Assembly: GCA_028293375.1 (NCBI GenBank)
Contig: JAQGOY010000211.1
Coordinates: 1-41,598 of the forward strand
From: Verrucomicrobiales bacterium
GTDB taxonomy: Bacteria > Verrucomicrobiota > Verrucomicrobiia > Limisphaerales > JAQGOY01
DNA length: 41,598 nucleotides
Direction: 5' to 3'
In this document: in pieces, positions 28,022 to 36,995 of the stretch
Layout of the letters: each line of letters opens with the position of its first letter
Position numbering within the stretch: position 1 is the first letter of the stretch
Position numbers and translations under genes: made by a program
The notes under the pieces: model-generated
What the model was told of the DNA's origin: nothing
Database searches by the model: none
The model's input: only the letters and a program-made list of their open reading frames with translations

Positions 28022-29910
28022 TTCGTAATTTCCGCCACTTGCCGTCCGCTTTCGCTCGTTTCATTTTGACGAAACTGGAAGGGGTAACTCTTCACAATTT
28101 CCGCAATTAAAACGTGGCTTGAGTAGTTTTGGCTTTCCAGCTTTCTGCAAATCTGGCGCACGGTTGGTATATCGTGATAATCCAAACCTCTTCCCAGGGC
28201 GTAGGCGAGCATTTTTTCAGTTAGGTTCCTGATAAACTGCTGCTTCTGATCGAGAAGAATATGCCGAAGCTGCGCTGGCCCTTCAAATGCCTTTCCGTCA
28301 GGAAGAATACCTTTTGCATCCACGCTTTCAGCGCCGATCTTTGTTCTCCATTGGCCGATGCCGTCGAAGTTCTCCAATCCGAACCCGAGTGGATCCATTT
28401 TCTTGTGGCAACCGGCGCACTCCGCTTTTTCGCGATGTTTCTCCAGTCGCTGGCGGAAGGTGAGGCCCTCCTTGGAGGTGTGGTCATCGGTGGATAGTCC
28501 CGGAACCAAAGGAGGTGGCGGCGGCGGCGGCGTACCCAGGATCTCTTCCAATACCCATTTGCCGCGCAAGACAGGGCTAGTTCTTTGAGGATACGAAGTA
28601 ACAACCAGGATGGCTCCCATCCCGAGGACTCCGCCGCGCTCTTTAGAGGGTAGGGTCACCTTTTGTAATTCATCCCCGTCGACGCCTTGAATTCCATAAT
28701 GCGAAGCCAAAGTCTGGTTAAGGAATGCGTAGTCACTGTCTAATACATTGAGGAGAGACCGATTTGAACGAACCAGGTCATCGAAGAAAAGAACCACTTC
28801 CTGGTACATGGCGTCACGTAGTTTTGGCTTATACGTCGGATACTTTCCGAGATCCGGCTGGGCGGTGGTTTTGAGTTCGCCTACACGAAGCCATTGGGTC
28901 ACGAAATTCTCCAGAAAGGATTTGCTTTTCGGGTCCTGAAGCATTCTCAAGACTTCCTTATCCAGAGTTGCCGGGTCGTGAAGTTTATTCTTTTGTGCTA
29001 ACTCGAAAAGTCTTTGGTCCGGCATTGATGCCCATAGAAAATAGGAAAGCCTGCTGGCCAAATCGTAGTCGGAGACGGGATACGGTTTGGTCTCAGCCCG
29101 GTTTTGTTCGACTCGAAAGATGAAATTCGGCGAGGCGAGCAGCGCTGTCGTGACTTCCCTGAAAGCGTCTTCATAACTGGAACCTGATTTTCTGGCTTCA
29201 TTGAACGCACGTTCCACGGACTCCAGCTGCTCGCGCTCTGGAGGGTGCCGGTAAATCCTGATCAACAACTCTTCAATTTTCTTACGTGTAGCCGACTTTT
29301 CGGATGTGAGTAAACGTGTAACCGGTCGGTTAAAATGATTTGAGGAAGCAGCCTGAACTGCTTTTTGGGCTGCTTCAAGGTACCGCTCAAGCAGGATAGG
29401 CGGAACGAAAAGCGTGGAGGCATTGTTATCGAACCCACCACCCCCTCCGCCATCAGCGGGAAACGAATAGGACAAATGGAGGTCCTTTCCAAACAGATCA
29501 CGAATGGTGTTGTCGTACTCGAGACGGCTCAACCTGTGAATCACCTGATGCCCGGGATCCTTAGGCAGGCGACCTTCCTCCAGGTCGGAGAATGATTTAT
29601 TGATCCAGACCAGAATCGTTTCTTTTTCCTCGGGAAGTGGTGGTGGTTTACCTTCGGGAGGCATTGCCTGGCTGTTGAGCTGTTCGGTCACTTTTTCCCA
29701 CAACGTCAGGTCGTTGTAGATTGAAAGTGCGTTTGTAAACGCGTTAAACGAAACCCCGCCCTTGGCTTTTTTATCAAGATGGCAATTCGAACAGTATTTG
29801 TGGACCAGGGTCGCAGTTTTTTCGAAGCGGGCATCCTCTGCTTTGGCAGAGGTTGCCATCGCCAGCGCGAAGAGGCTGCAAATCAGTACATTGGATCTCA
29901 AAAGAAGCAC
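28018..29910 (-). CDS. DUF1592/DUF1588/DUF1585-type protein with cytochrome-like motifs
   Basis: YCSNCHLDKKAKGG; RLSRLEYDNTIRDLF; GTPPPPPPPLVPGL; CAGCHKKMDPLGFGLENFDGIGQWR; 4-nt overlap with DUF1552 gene. Confidence 0.9.
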   Translation of the reverse strand: MLLLRSNVLICSLFALAMATSAKAEDARFEKTATLVHKYCSNCHLDKKAKGGVSFNAFTNALSIYNDLTLWEKVTEQLNSQAMPPEGKPPPLPEEKETILVWINKSFSDLEEGRLPKDPGHQVIHRLSRLEYDNTIRDLFGKDLHLSYSFPADGGGGGGFDNNASTLFVPPILLERYLEAAQKAVQAASSNHFNRPVTRLLTSEKSATRKKIEELLIRIYRHPPEREQLESVERAFNEARKSGSSYEDAFREVTTALLASPNFIFRVEQNRAETKPYPVSDYDLASRLSYFLWASMPDQRLFELAQKNKLHDPATLDKEVLRMLQDPKSKSFLENFVTQWLRVGELKTTAQPDLGKYPTYKPKLRDAMYQEVVLFFDDLVRSNRSLLNVLDSDYAFLNQTLASHYGIQGVDGDELQKVTLPSKERGGVLGMGAILVVTSYPQRTSPVLRGKWVLEEILGTPPPPPPPLVPGLSTDDHTSKEGLTFRQRLEKHREKAECAGCHKKMDPLGFGLENFDGIGQWRTKIGAESVDAKGILPDGKAFEGPAQLRHILLDQKQQFIRNLTEKMLAYALGRGLDYHDIPTVRQICRKLESQNYSSHVLIAEIVKSYPFQFRQNETSESGRQVAEITK

Positions 29911-30113
29911 CGGGTATTCGACCCATTTTGACCATGATTCATTCAGTTGATCAAAGGCTTTTCACCGGTTGATGCCCCAGGGCCAGAAAGGTAGTCCGAT
30001 TCGTTCCAATGAGGAGAGCCCTTAGAGGGGGTTAGTCGTTTGCGGTGCAAATTACCCGTAGCTTCCTGATAGTCATCAAGAGCCGGAGTGATTGAATAGA
30101 GCAGGTCAATCAT

Positions 30114-31376
30114 ATGAAGGTAGCGCACATTCTCAGGAAGTATAACCCGGCGCAATGGGGTGGGACGGAAACCGCGATCAAGCGGTTGTTGGATGGGCTA
30201 ACCCACCACCAGGTAAAAACGGTGGTCTATTCCCCCAAACTGGAGAAGGAGGCGCAGTCGGATCCTCTGGGTGCCGCCGGTTACCCCGTGAAGCGGTTCA
30301 AAGCGCATGTGCCGGTTTGGGGAATCCCAGAAGAACAGAAGCAACGATTGGTGTCTGTGGGTGGCAATTTGATGTCGTTCGATCTCCTGCCAGCTTTATG
30401 GAAAGAAGACTCTCTGGATTTGATCCATACCCATACTCACAATCGACTGGGAGGAATTGCGTTGAGTATGGCGAAAATCCGCAAGATCCCTTTGGCGGTG
30501 ACGATTCACGGAGGATATCTGGATTTGCCACCGGAGGTGGGGGCCTTTTTAAAGGAGCCTTTGAAAGGCGGATTTGAGTGGGGGAAGATTTTCGGCATCC
30601 TGCTTCGATCGCGAAAAGTGATGGATGAGGCGGATGTGGTGTTCACCTGCAACTCCACGGAAGCCGGCCTTTTGAAGAAGAAATACCCTTCAAAGCAAAT
30701 TGTGTTTCAGCCTCACGGAGTTCCGGCGGACGATTATAAGAAGGATTGTAAAGCGGCGGCACTGCAAGCGTTTCCGCAGGTTCAGGGAAAAAGGATGTTG
30801 ATCTGCGTCGGACGCCTTGACGATGTGAAGAACCAGCGGTGGGTGTTGGAACAGTTCCCGGAGATATTGAGAAAGCATCCCGACGCGTTGCTGGTATTTG
30901 CTGGTTCAGTGACGGATGCAGGTTATGGGGAAGCAATCAAGAAACGGATCGAAGAGTTGGGCCTTGGAAACAAGGTATTGCTGACAGGGGGGTTGCCACC
31001 GGGCGATCCGAGATTAATTGGGTTGTTCCAGCTGAGTGAAGTCGTGTTGCTTCCATCCAAGTCGGAAACGTTTGGATTGATCATTGTGGAGGCATGGGCA
31101 AGCGGGCGCACAGTGATCTCGAGCCGGACTTCGGGAGCCATGGAGATGATCAAGCCCGGAGAGAACGGCTGGCTTTTCGATTTGGGAAAACCTAATGAGT
31201 TTCAGGAGGCTGTGTCTGCTGCGCTGGATCGTCCCGAACTAAATCGTGAGTACGCGAGGAATGGTGAAGGGATTGTACGGGAACGATTTGATACGAATGT
31301 TTTGGGGGGTAGAGTCAAGAAGGTTTACGAGAACGTGATCGAGAACAGAAAACGTCATGGCAGGGCTTGCAAATGA
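30114..31376 (+). CDS. Glycosyltransferase family 4
   Basis: MKVAHILRKYNPAQWGGTETAIKRLLDGL; LLPSKSETFGLIIVEAWASGRTVIS. Confidence 0.9.
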   Translation: MKVAHILRKYNPAQWGGTETAIKRLLDGLTHHQVKTVVYSPKLEKEAQSDPLGAAGYPVKRFKAHVPVWGIPEEQKQRLVSVGGNLMSFDLLPALWKEDSLDLIHTHTHNRLGGIALSMAKIRKIPLAVTIHGGYLDLPPEVGAFLKEPLKGGFEWGKIFGILLRSRKVMDEADVVFTCNSTEAGLLKKKYPSKQIVFQPHGVPADDYKKDCKAAALQAFPQVQGKRMLICVGRLDDVKNQRWVLEQFPEILRKHPDALLVFAGSVTDAGYGEAIKKRIEELGLGNKVLLTGGLPPGDPRLIGLFQLSEVVLLPSKSETFGLIIVEAWASGRTVISSRTSGAMEMIKPGENGWLFDLGKPNEFQEAVSAALDRPELNREYARNGEGIVRERFDTNVLGGRVKKVYENVIENRKRHGRACK

Positions 31377-31993
31377 TACTTGGCGAAGTTGCATATGATG
31401 GACGGTGGCATCCGGGGATTGGCGATCCGACCGTAATCGGATGGGTTACGGCGATCCTCTATTTTGTGGCCTTCTTCTTTTGCTGGAAACGGGTTTTGTT
31501 CTTTTACCGGAGCGGTGAGAAAATCAACAAGAAGGAATTGTTTTATTGGTTCTTCTGTTCGGCAGCGATGTTCCTGCTGGGGGTGAATAAGCAGTTGGAC
31601 TTGCAGACTTACTTCACGGAGGTGGGGAGAGATTTGGCGAAGGAGGAAGGTTGGTACGAGAAGAGGCGAATGGTCCAGGTCGCCTTTATATTCGGGATGA
31701 TGGTGGTGGGGCTTGTGATGCTCGGGTTCTTCTATTTTCTGGGCAGAAACTCACTGCGGCAAAACTTCATTAGTTTTACGGGGCTGATCTTTCTGGGGTG
31801 CTTCGTGGTAATCCGGGCCGCTTCGTTTCATTATGTGGACCAGCTGCTGGGCCACTCCTGGAAAGGCTTGAAAGTTAACTGGATCTTGGAACTGGGCGGA
31901 ATATCGCTCGTGTTGCTCGGAGCATTGCCGGGGTGGCATCGATGGAGGCCTGGATCGTTTTCAACGAGACGGTTCGCTTCAAAACGGGTATAG
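31367..31993 (+). CDS. Integral membrane protein, unknown function
   Basis: Multiple hydrophobic segments; overlaps the upstream GT4 gene. Confidence 0.7.
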   Translation: MQMILGEVAYDGRWHPGIGDPTVIGWVTAILYFVAFFFCWKRVLFFYRSGEKINKKELFYWFFCSAAMFLLGVNKQLDLQTYFTEVGRDLAKEEGWYEKRRMVQVAFIFGMMVVGLVMLGFFYFLGRNSLRQNFISFTGLIFLGCFVVIRAASFHYVDQLLGHSWKGLKVNWILELGGISLVLLGALPGWHRWRPGSFSTRRFASKRV

Positions 31994-32000
31994 TGCGCAC

Positions 32001-32735
32001 GTGCCGCCAATTCTACTTTCAATTGTTGTTCCCGCGTTCAATGAGGAGAAACTTTTGGGTGAGTCTTTGAGGGCCATTCTCAATGCAGCGGAAGTCTTTG
32101 AAAGCCCGGGTTGGAGAGTCGAATTGATAGTTTGCGACAACAATTCCACCGACAAGACTTCTGAGATCGCCCGTTCCGCCGGGACGCTGGTTGTCTTCGA
32201 GCCGATCAACCAAATCGGCCGGGCCAGGAATGCCGGAGCGGCTGCGGCTAAAGGGGATTGGATCCTGTTCATTGATGCCGATTCGAGACCTTCGACAGCG
32301 CTCTTTCGAGATTTGAAAACCGCCCTGGAGAGCGGTCGTTATCTTGGGGGCGGAACGACTCTGATATTGGATAACCCGGACTTCGTGCTAAACGCGGGGA
32401 CCCATGTTTGGAATTGGATAAGCCGTATCCAGAAGTGGGTGGCGGGGTCTTTCATTTTTATACGGAGGTCAGCGTTTGAGGAGATTGGCGGGTTCAGTCT
32501 TGAGCTCTTTGCGGGTGAGGAAATCGAGCTCTCGAAGCAGATGCGCAAAATCGCGCGTCGGGACGGGCTTGGAATGAAGATACTATCCCGAAATCCAATG
32601 GTCACGAGCGCGCGTAAAGCGAAGCTCTATTCCCGGAAGGAGTTGGCAAGCTTCTTCTTCCGGGCAATGTTGCGGCCGAAGAAAACAACATCCACCAAAG
32701 CGGATTGCGAAATGTGGTATGACGGCAGGAGGTAG
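32001..32735 (+). CDS. Glycosyltransferase family 2 (GTG start)
   Basis: PPILLSIVVPAFNEEKLLGESLRAIL...VCDNNSTDKT...ARNAGAAAAKGDWILFIDAD. Confidence 0.9.
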   Translation: MPPILLSIVVPAFNEEKLLGESLRAILNAAEVFESPGWRVELIVCDNNSTDKTSEIARSAGTLVVFEPINQIGRARNAGAAAAKGDWILFIDADSRPSTALFRDLKTALESGRYLGGGTTLILDNPDFVLNAGTHVWNWISRIQKWVAGSFIFIRRSAFEEIGGFSLELFAGEEIELSKQMRKIARRDGLGMKILSRNPMVTSARKAKLYSRKELASFFFRAMLRPKKTTSTKADCEMWYDGRR

Positions 32736-32737
32736 TG

Positions 32738-33373
32738 TCAAGGAAAGTGAATGACATGCAGGTCGTTGAGGGCATTGATCAGAAACTGCATGGCAATAGC
32801 AGCGAGAAGCAGGCCCATGAGCCGTTCCACCAAGCGAAGCAGAAGAGGGTTCAGCCATTTTGCGCCTTGCGAAGATAAGGCGAGGATCCAAAAAGTAGCG
32901 GTGCAGACGATGACAATAGTTCCTAATAAGGCGAGGTGCTGGAGTGTGCCTGTGGCTCTTTGGAAAAGGAGCACCACGGTAGTGATAGCGCCGGGACCTG
33001 CGAGCATGGGCACTGCCAGCGGGGTGACGGCGATGTCATCCTTCATGGTTCCTTCGTGTGTTTCCTCCGAAGTATCACGAACGGGAGAACGTCGTGCGCG
33101 CAACATATCGAGGGCGATGAGGAGAAGAACGACACTTCCGGCCATTTGAAAGGCGGGCATGGTGATTCCGAGCAATTGGAAAAGAGCGCGACCGAACAGG
33201 GCAAAACAAACCAGGACAATGCAGGCAACGATGCTCGCCAGCTTGGCCATGTAACGGCGTTCGATGGCGTTGTTATTGGGGGTCATGGCCAGGAAAACCG
33301 GGACGATGGCAATGGGATCGATGACCACGAAAAGGGAACTGATTGCCAATAATAAATATTGGGCAATGGTCAT
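32738..33373 (-). CDS. MarC family (UPF0056) membrane protein
   Basis: SLFVVIDPIAIVPVFLAMTPN; LAVPMLAGPGAITTVVLL. Confidence 0.9.
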   Translation of the reverse strand: MTIAQYLLLAISSLFVVIDPIAIVPVFLAMTPNNNAIERRYMAKLASIVACIVLVCFALFGRALFQLLGITMPAFQMAGSVVLLLIALDMLRARRSPVRDTSEETHEGTMKDDIAVTPLAVPMLAGPGAITTVVLLFQRATGTLQHLALLGTIVIVCTATFWILALSSQGAKWLNPLLLRLVERLMGLLLAAIAMQFLINALNDLHVIHFP

Positions 33374-34695
33374 GGGGCGGTGGGCGCCAAGATGGCGTCT
33401 TTCATGCCGTGAATGATCTTTTTGTCAGCCGGACAGATGGTGGCGAGGGCGCCTGACAGGTTGGCCCGCATTTGATCGTGATCACCTTCGACGAAGTAAT
33501 AAGGGCAAAGACGGACGCGACCCTGCATTGTCTTGAGAAGACCAGTGGCTTCATCAAGATAAGACGCTGCGAATGTTTTGGGTTTCTCGTAGCGCTGCAG
33601 GATGTGCGGGGATTTTTCGAACCCGGCAATCGCTTTGTCTACGACGGTGCTCCATTCGGCTTGCGGCAGATCACTTCCCAGGTAAACCCCGCGAGCGCCC
33701 CATGCATTTTCGGAGAAGCCCGAAATCTTAATAATGAGATCGCGTTGTTTTTGTGATAAACTCTTAAGATGTATCCAATCGGTCAGCCCAAGCTCGGGGA
33801 AGGAGGCTTGCGGCGGCAGAGGTGTGGGGTCGATCAACCAGGTATAGGGAATGAGAGCCTGGAGTTTTTTTTGGTAAGATTCGCCGAGGGATTCCCGCCA
33901 AAAATTGTGCAGATTTCTGTTCCAGAAAAGCGCGAACAGAGATTTTTCCTCGAAAATGGTCTTGGGAGGAGGAGTTAATGAAATCTCTTTATTCTCGGCC
34001 ATGCCGAGGAGTTTCGAAGAGTTAGCCACGTTGGCGAGATCGAAGAGCTCAAAAAAGCGATAGACAGAGTCGCCGGGTTGGAAAGCAGTGTAATTTGAAT
34101 CGACGACTTTGAAGCGGTCAGGATCGATTTGGGCGGCGAGGTATTCCATTTCCGGGCGGTAGGTTGCCGCCTCTTCGGAAACCACAATCAGGACGCGTCC
34201 ACTCGCTGGAAAAATGCTTTTGAATCCGGCCTGCATTCCATTGGCGCCGCCAATGATGTCTGGGTGGAACTGACTGTAGGTCTGGTTTAGCCAGGAAGTC
34301 AGCCCTATGCCGCCGGGGACACTGTCCAATTCGCTCACCATGAACCCTTTGTCGGTGAGCAGGAGATCGGGTCGGATAACCCTGGGGATATCGTTTTTAA
34401 AAGCGAGCCCGCGCTGAAGTTGAACGAGAAAATCGGGTTTTCCAGCTTCGAGGCAGCGAGCGACCCAGTCCGGTTGTTTGCCGGCAATGCTTTGGCGATA
34501 GAGCAAGTTGACCGCTTTGTAAAAGACCAAAAGGATTCGGCCCAGTTTTTCCAGTTCGATTGCGGCTTCCGGCCCGATACGAAAAGGGTCGGGCGAAATT
34601 TGCCAGGAATGACCAGCGAACAATCCGCCTTCGGGGATTTTCCGTTTAATTTCGGCGGCAATGCTCTCTGGAGATGGTGCGATTTCAGTGCTCAT
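33370..34695 (-). CDS. Conserved hypothetical protein, possibly ATP-grasp-related
   Basis: 441 aa; RPDLLLTDKGFMVSELDSVPGGIGLTSW; 4-nt overlap with the MarC gene. Confidence 0.65.
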   Translation of the reverse strand: MSTEIAPSPESIAAEIKRKIPEGGLFAGHSWQISPDPFRIGPEAAIELEKLGRILLVFYKAVNLLYRQSIAGKQPDWVARCLEAGKPDFLVQLQRGLAFKNDIPRVIRPDLLLTDKGFMVSELDSVPGGIGLTSWLNQTYSQFHPDIIGGANGMQAGFKSIFPASGRVLIVVSEEAATYRPEMEYLAAQIDPDRFKVVDSNYTAFQPGDSVYRFFELFDLANVANSSKLLGMAENKEISLTPPPKTIFEEKSLFALFWNRNLHNFWRESLGESYQKKLQALIPYTWLIDPTPLPPQASFPELGLTDWIHLKSLSQKQRDLIIKISGFSENAWGARGVYLGSDLPQAEWSTVVDKAIAGFEKSPHILQRYEKPKTFAASYLDEATGLLKTMQGRVRLCPYYFVEGDHDQMRANLSGALATICPADKKIIHGMKDAILAPTAP

Positions 34696-34701
34696 ACACG
34701 A

Positions 34702-35973
34702 TTAACCGCGAATCTGCCCGGTCCCGTAACCCAACCATTTGTAGGTGGTCAGTTCTTCAAGTCCCATGGGACCGCGAGCACCGATTTTGTCCGTGCTGAT
34801 CCCGATTTCAGCGCCCATGCCAAATTCGCCGCCATCGGTAAAGCGAGTGGAAGCATTCCAGTAAACCGTTGCGGAATCGACTTTCGCCATGAATTGGCGC
34901 GCCGTTTTTTCGTTAGAGGTGACGATGGTATCGGAGTGGCCGGAGCCGTATGTATTGATATGATTTTCGGCAGCCTCTGCTGAATCGACGGTTTTAACGG
35001 AGCAAATGAGGTCGAGGTATTCGGTGCTCCAATCCTGAGGTGTGGCTTTTTTAACCATTGCATTGTTACCTATGAGCCCAAAGGCCTGGTCGTCCACACG
35101 TAATTCAACTTTGGCCGCTGTCAACGTGGAGGCGATACGTGGAAGAAAATCTTTGGCGACCTTGTCGTTGACGATCAGGCATTCCATGGCATTGCAAACG
35201 CCAGGGCGTTGAACCTTGGCATTCACGATGATTTTTTCGGCCATGTTGAGGTCGGCCTCCGAATCGACGTAAACATGGCAGACGCCCTTGTAATGTTTAA
35301 TGACAGGCACCTTCGAGCATTCGGCCACGGCACGGATGAGTCCTTCGCCACCGCGCGGCATGCAGAGGTCGACGTATTCGGTCAATGACAGCAGAGCGGG
35401 AATGGCTTCGCGATCAGCGGTCGGGACCACCTGGATGGCATCCACTGGAAAGGAGGGGAGGCACGCTTTGGCCGCTTCAATCATGATTTCGGCGATAGCT
35501 TTGTTCGAGTTCAAGGCTTCTTTCCCACCGCGGAGGATGGTGGCATTGGCCGATTTGAAGCAAAGACTGGCAGCATCGGCTGTGACGTTTGGCCGTGATT
35601 CGTAAATAATGACAATCACGCCGATAGGAGTGGAAATTTTTTCAAGCTTGAGACCGTTGGGACGGGTGCGTTGGTCCAGTTTGCGGCCGACGGGATCGGG
35701 CAGAGCGGCCACTTCGCGAAGGCCATTGGCCATGGATTTGACTCGTTTGGCATCCAATTTCAGGCGATCAAGCATGGCGCGGCTGAGCCCATTCTTCTCG
35801 CCATCAGCCATATCAAGGGCGTTAGCGGCCTCAATGCGGCTGGAATTGGCTTCGAGAGCGTTGGCCATGGCCAGAAGGCAATCATTTCTTGCCTGGGTCG
35901 GCATGACAGCCAAAGCCCGAGAAGCTGATTTTGCACGACGCGCGATTTCGCGCATATCATCGGTCACACTCAT
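34702..35973 (-). CDS. proA: Gamma-glutamyl phosphate reductase
   Basis: MSVTDDMREIARRAKSASRAL...IYESRPNVTADAASLCFKSANATILRGGKEA; ORF extension to 36162 is repeat-derived. Confidence 0.95.
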   Translation of the reverse strand: MSVTDDMREIARRAKSASRALAVMPTQARNDCLLAMANALEANSSRIEAANALDMADGEKNGLSRAMLDRLKLDAKRVKSMANGLREVAALPDPVGRKLDQRTRPNGLKLEKISTPIGVIVIIYESRPNVTADAASLCFKSANATILRGGKEALNSNKAIAEIMIEAAKACLPSFPVDAIQVVPTADREAIPALLSLTEYVDLCMPRGGEGLIRAVAECSKVPVIKHYKGVCHVYVDSEADLNMAEKIIVNAKVQRPGVCNAMECLIVNDKVAKDFLPRIASTLTAAKVELRVDDQAFGLIGNNAMVKKATPQDWSTEYLDLICSVKTVDSAEAAENHINTYGSGHSDTIVTSNEKTARQFMAKVDSATVYWNASTRFTDGGEFGMGAEIGISTDKIGARGPMGLEELTTYKWLGYGTGQIRG

Positions 35974-36054
35974 AAAAGAAAGAAGGTAGGGTAAAGGGGT
36001 TCGGTTGAAAATGCGAATGTGTGGCCGGGAAATGTTGCGATTTCGGGGTCGAGG

Positions 36055-36344
36055 TGGAAATGTTGAGATTTTGGTCCATGACTTCGTTCTCCTCTCCTGG
36101 ACAGACCCACGAGGGTATCGTCCCATCGAGGAAGCCTCGCCCTGGAGCCGAACTTCCAACATTTCGGGGCGGGAAGATTTGGGGCGTGCCTTTCGATGGA
36201 TTTATACACTCGAGGGAACTGAGGAAGGACAGGAATTTCATGCTTTGCTTTTTGTGTTCGTCTTGCACGTGTCGTTTGGCTTTTGATCAGATTCTCGTGA
36301 CCTCGTATCCTACGATTATTAACGACGCTCGCGGGTTGGCTTTG
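36055..36344 (+). repeat. Direct repeat unit R1 (290 bp)
   Basis: Near-identical to 36539-36859 apart from substitutions and a 30-bp insertion in R2. Confidence 0.88.
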
Positions 36345-36505
36345 CCGAGATCTAGTTCTCCGTTTCCTTATCCTTGGTTTTTCTTGTGTCAGTGACATCT
36401 GAATTTATTTGTTTTTGCACCCTGGATTATCCCTCGGATTTTTCCGACGACAATAGAGAAGGGTTTTCAATTCTATTTTGGGTCGAGGTTCTCTCTTTCC
36501 AAAAA

Positions 36506-36533
36506 AGGACATAGGAAGGACAGGATTAGGACA
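36506..36533 (-). repeat. TGTCCT x3 array (AGGACA on + strand), 11-bp phasing, right copy
   Basis: AGGACA at 36506, 36517 and 36528. Confidence 0.85.
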
Positions 36534-36538
36534 TTTGC

Positions 36539-36859
36539 TGGAAATGTTGAGATTTTTGTCCAAGACTTCGTTCTCCTCTCCGGGACAGACCCATCCTCCT
36601 TCGCCAAGGCTTCGGAGGACAGGCGAGGGTATTGCTCCATCGAGGAAGCCTTGCCCTGGAGCCGAACTTCCAACATTTCGGGGCGGGAAGATTTGGGGCG
36701 TGCCCTTCGATGGATTTATCCGCTCGAGGGAACTGAGGAAGGACAGGAATTTCATGCTTTGCTTTTTGTGTTCATCTTGCACGCGTCGTTTGGCTTTTGA
36801 TTTGATGCTCGTGACCTCGTGTCCTACGAATTTTTTAAGACGCTCGCGGGTTGGCTTTG
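36539..36859 (+). repeat. Direct repeat unit R2 (321 bp)
   Basis: See R1; carries the 30-bp insertion 36594-36623. Confidence 0.88.
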
Positions 36860-36921
36860 GTTTGCTCAAGTTCTGTGCGTATTGGTTAGTGATAAGTCCG
36901 TTGCCCTGTCATAAAATGAAA

Positions 36922-36995
36922 TGTCACTAAAAAAGTGACAAGAAAGTGACAGTTACCCAGGAGAACCCGGTTGTCACCTCTGACGGAAGGTGACA
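36922..36995 (-). repeat. TGTCAC module, right copy (inverted orientation)
   Basis: TCACTA 36924, GTGACA 36935 and 36946; GTCACCT-CTGACGGA-AGGTGAC palindrome 36973-36994. Confidence 0.8.

Noticed and set aside
28510-28550. GGCGGCGGCGGCGGC microsatellite
   Set aside because: It encodes the Pro-run (GTPPPPPPPLVPG) typical of DUF1588-containing proteins on the minus strand.
35974-36162. N-terminal 63-residue extension of ProA
   Set aside because: The extension is repeat-derived; the normal ProA start MSVTDDMREIARRAK lies at 35973.
35970-36398. Minus-strand ORFs 35970-36398, 36405-36869 and 36886-37179 as genes
   Set aside because: They are built from repeat units read in differing frames (R1 and R2 give different peptides from the same DNA), which argues against conserved coding in those frames.
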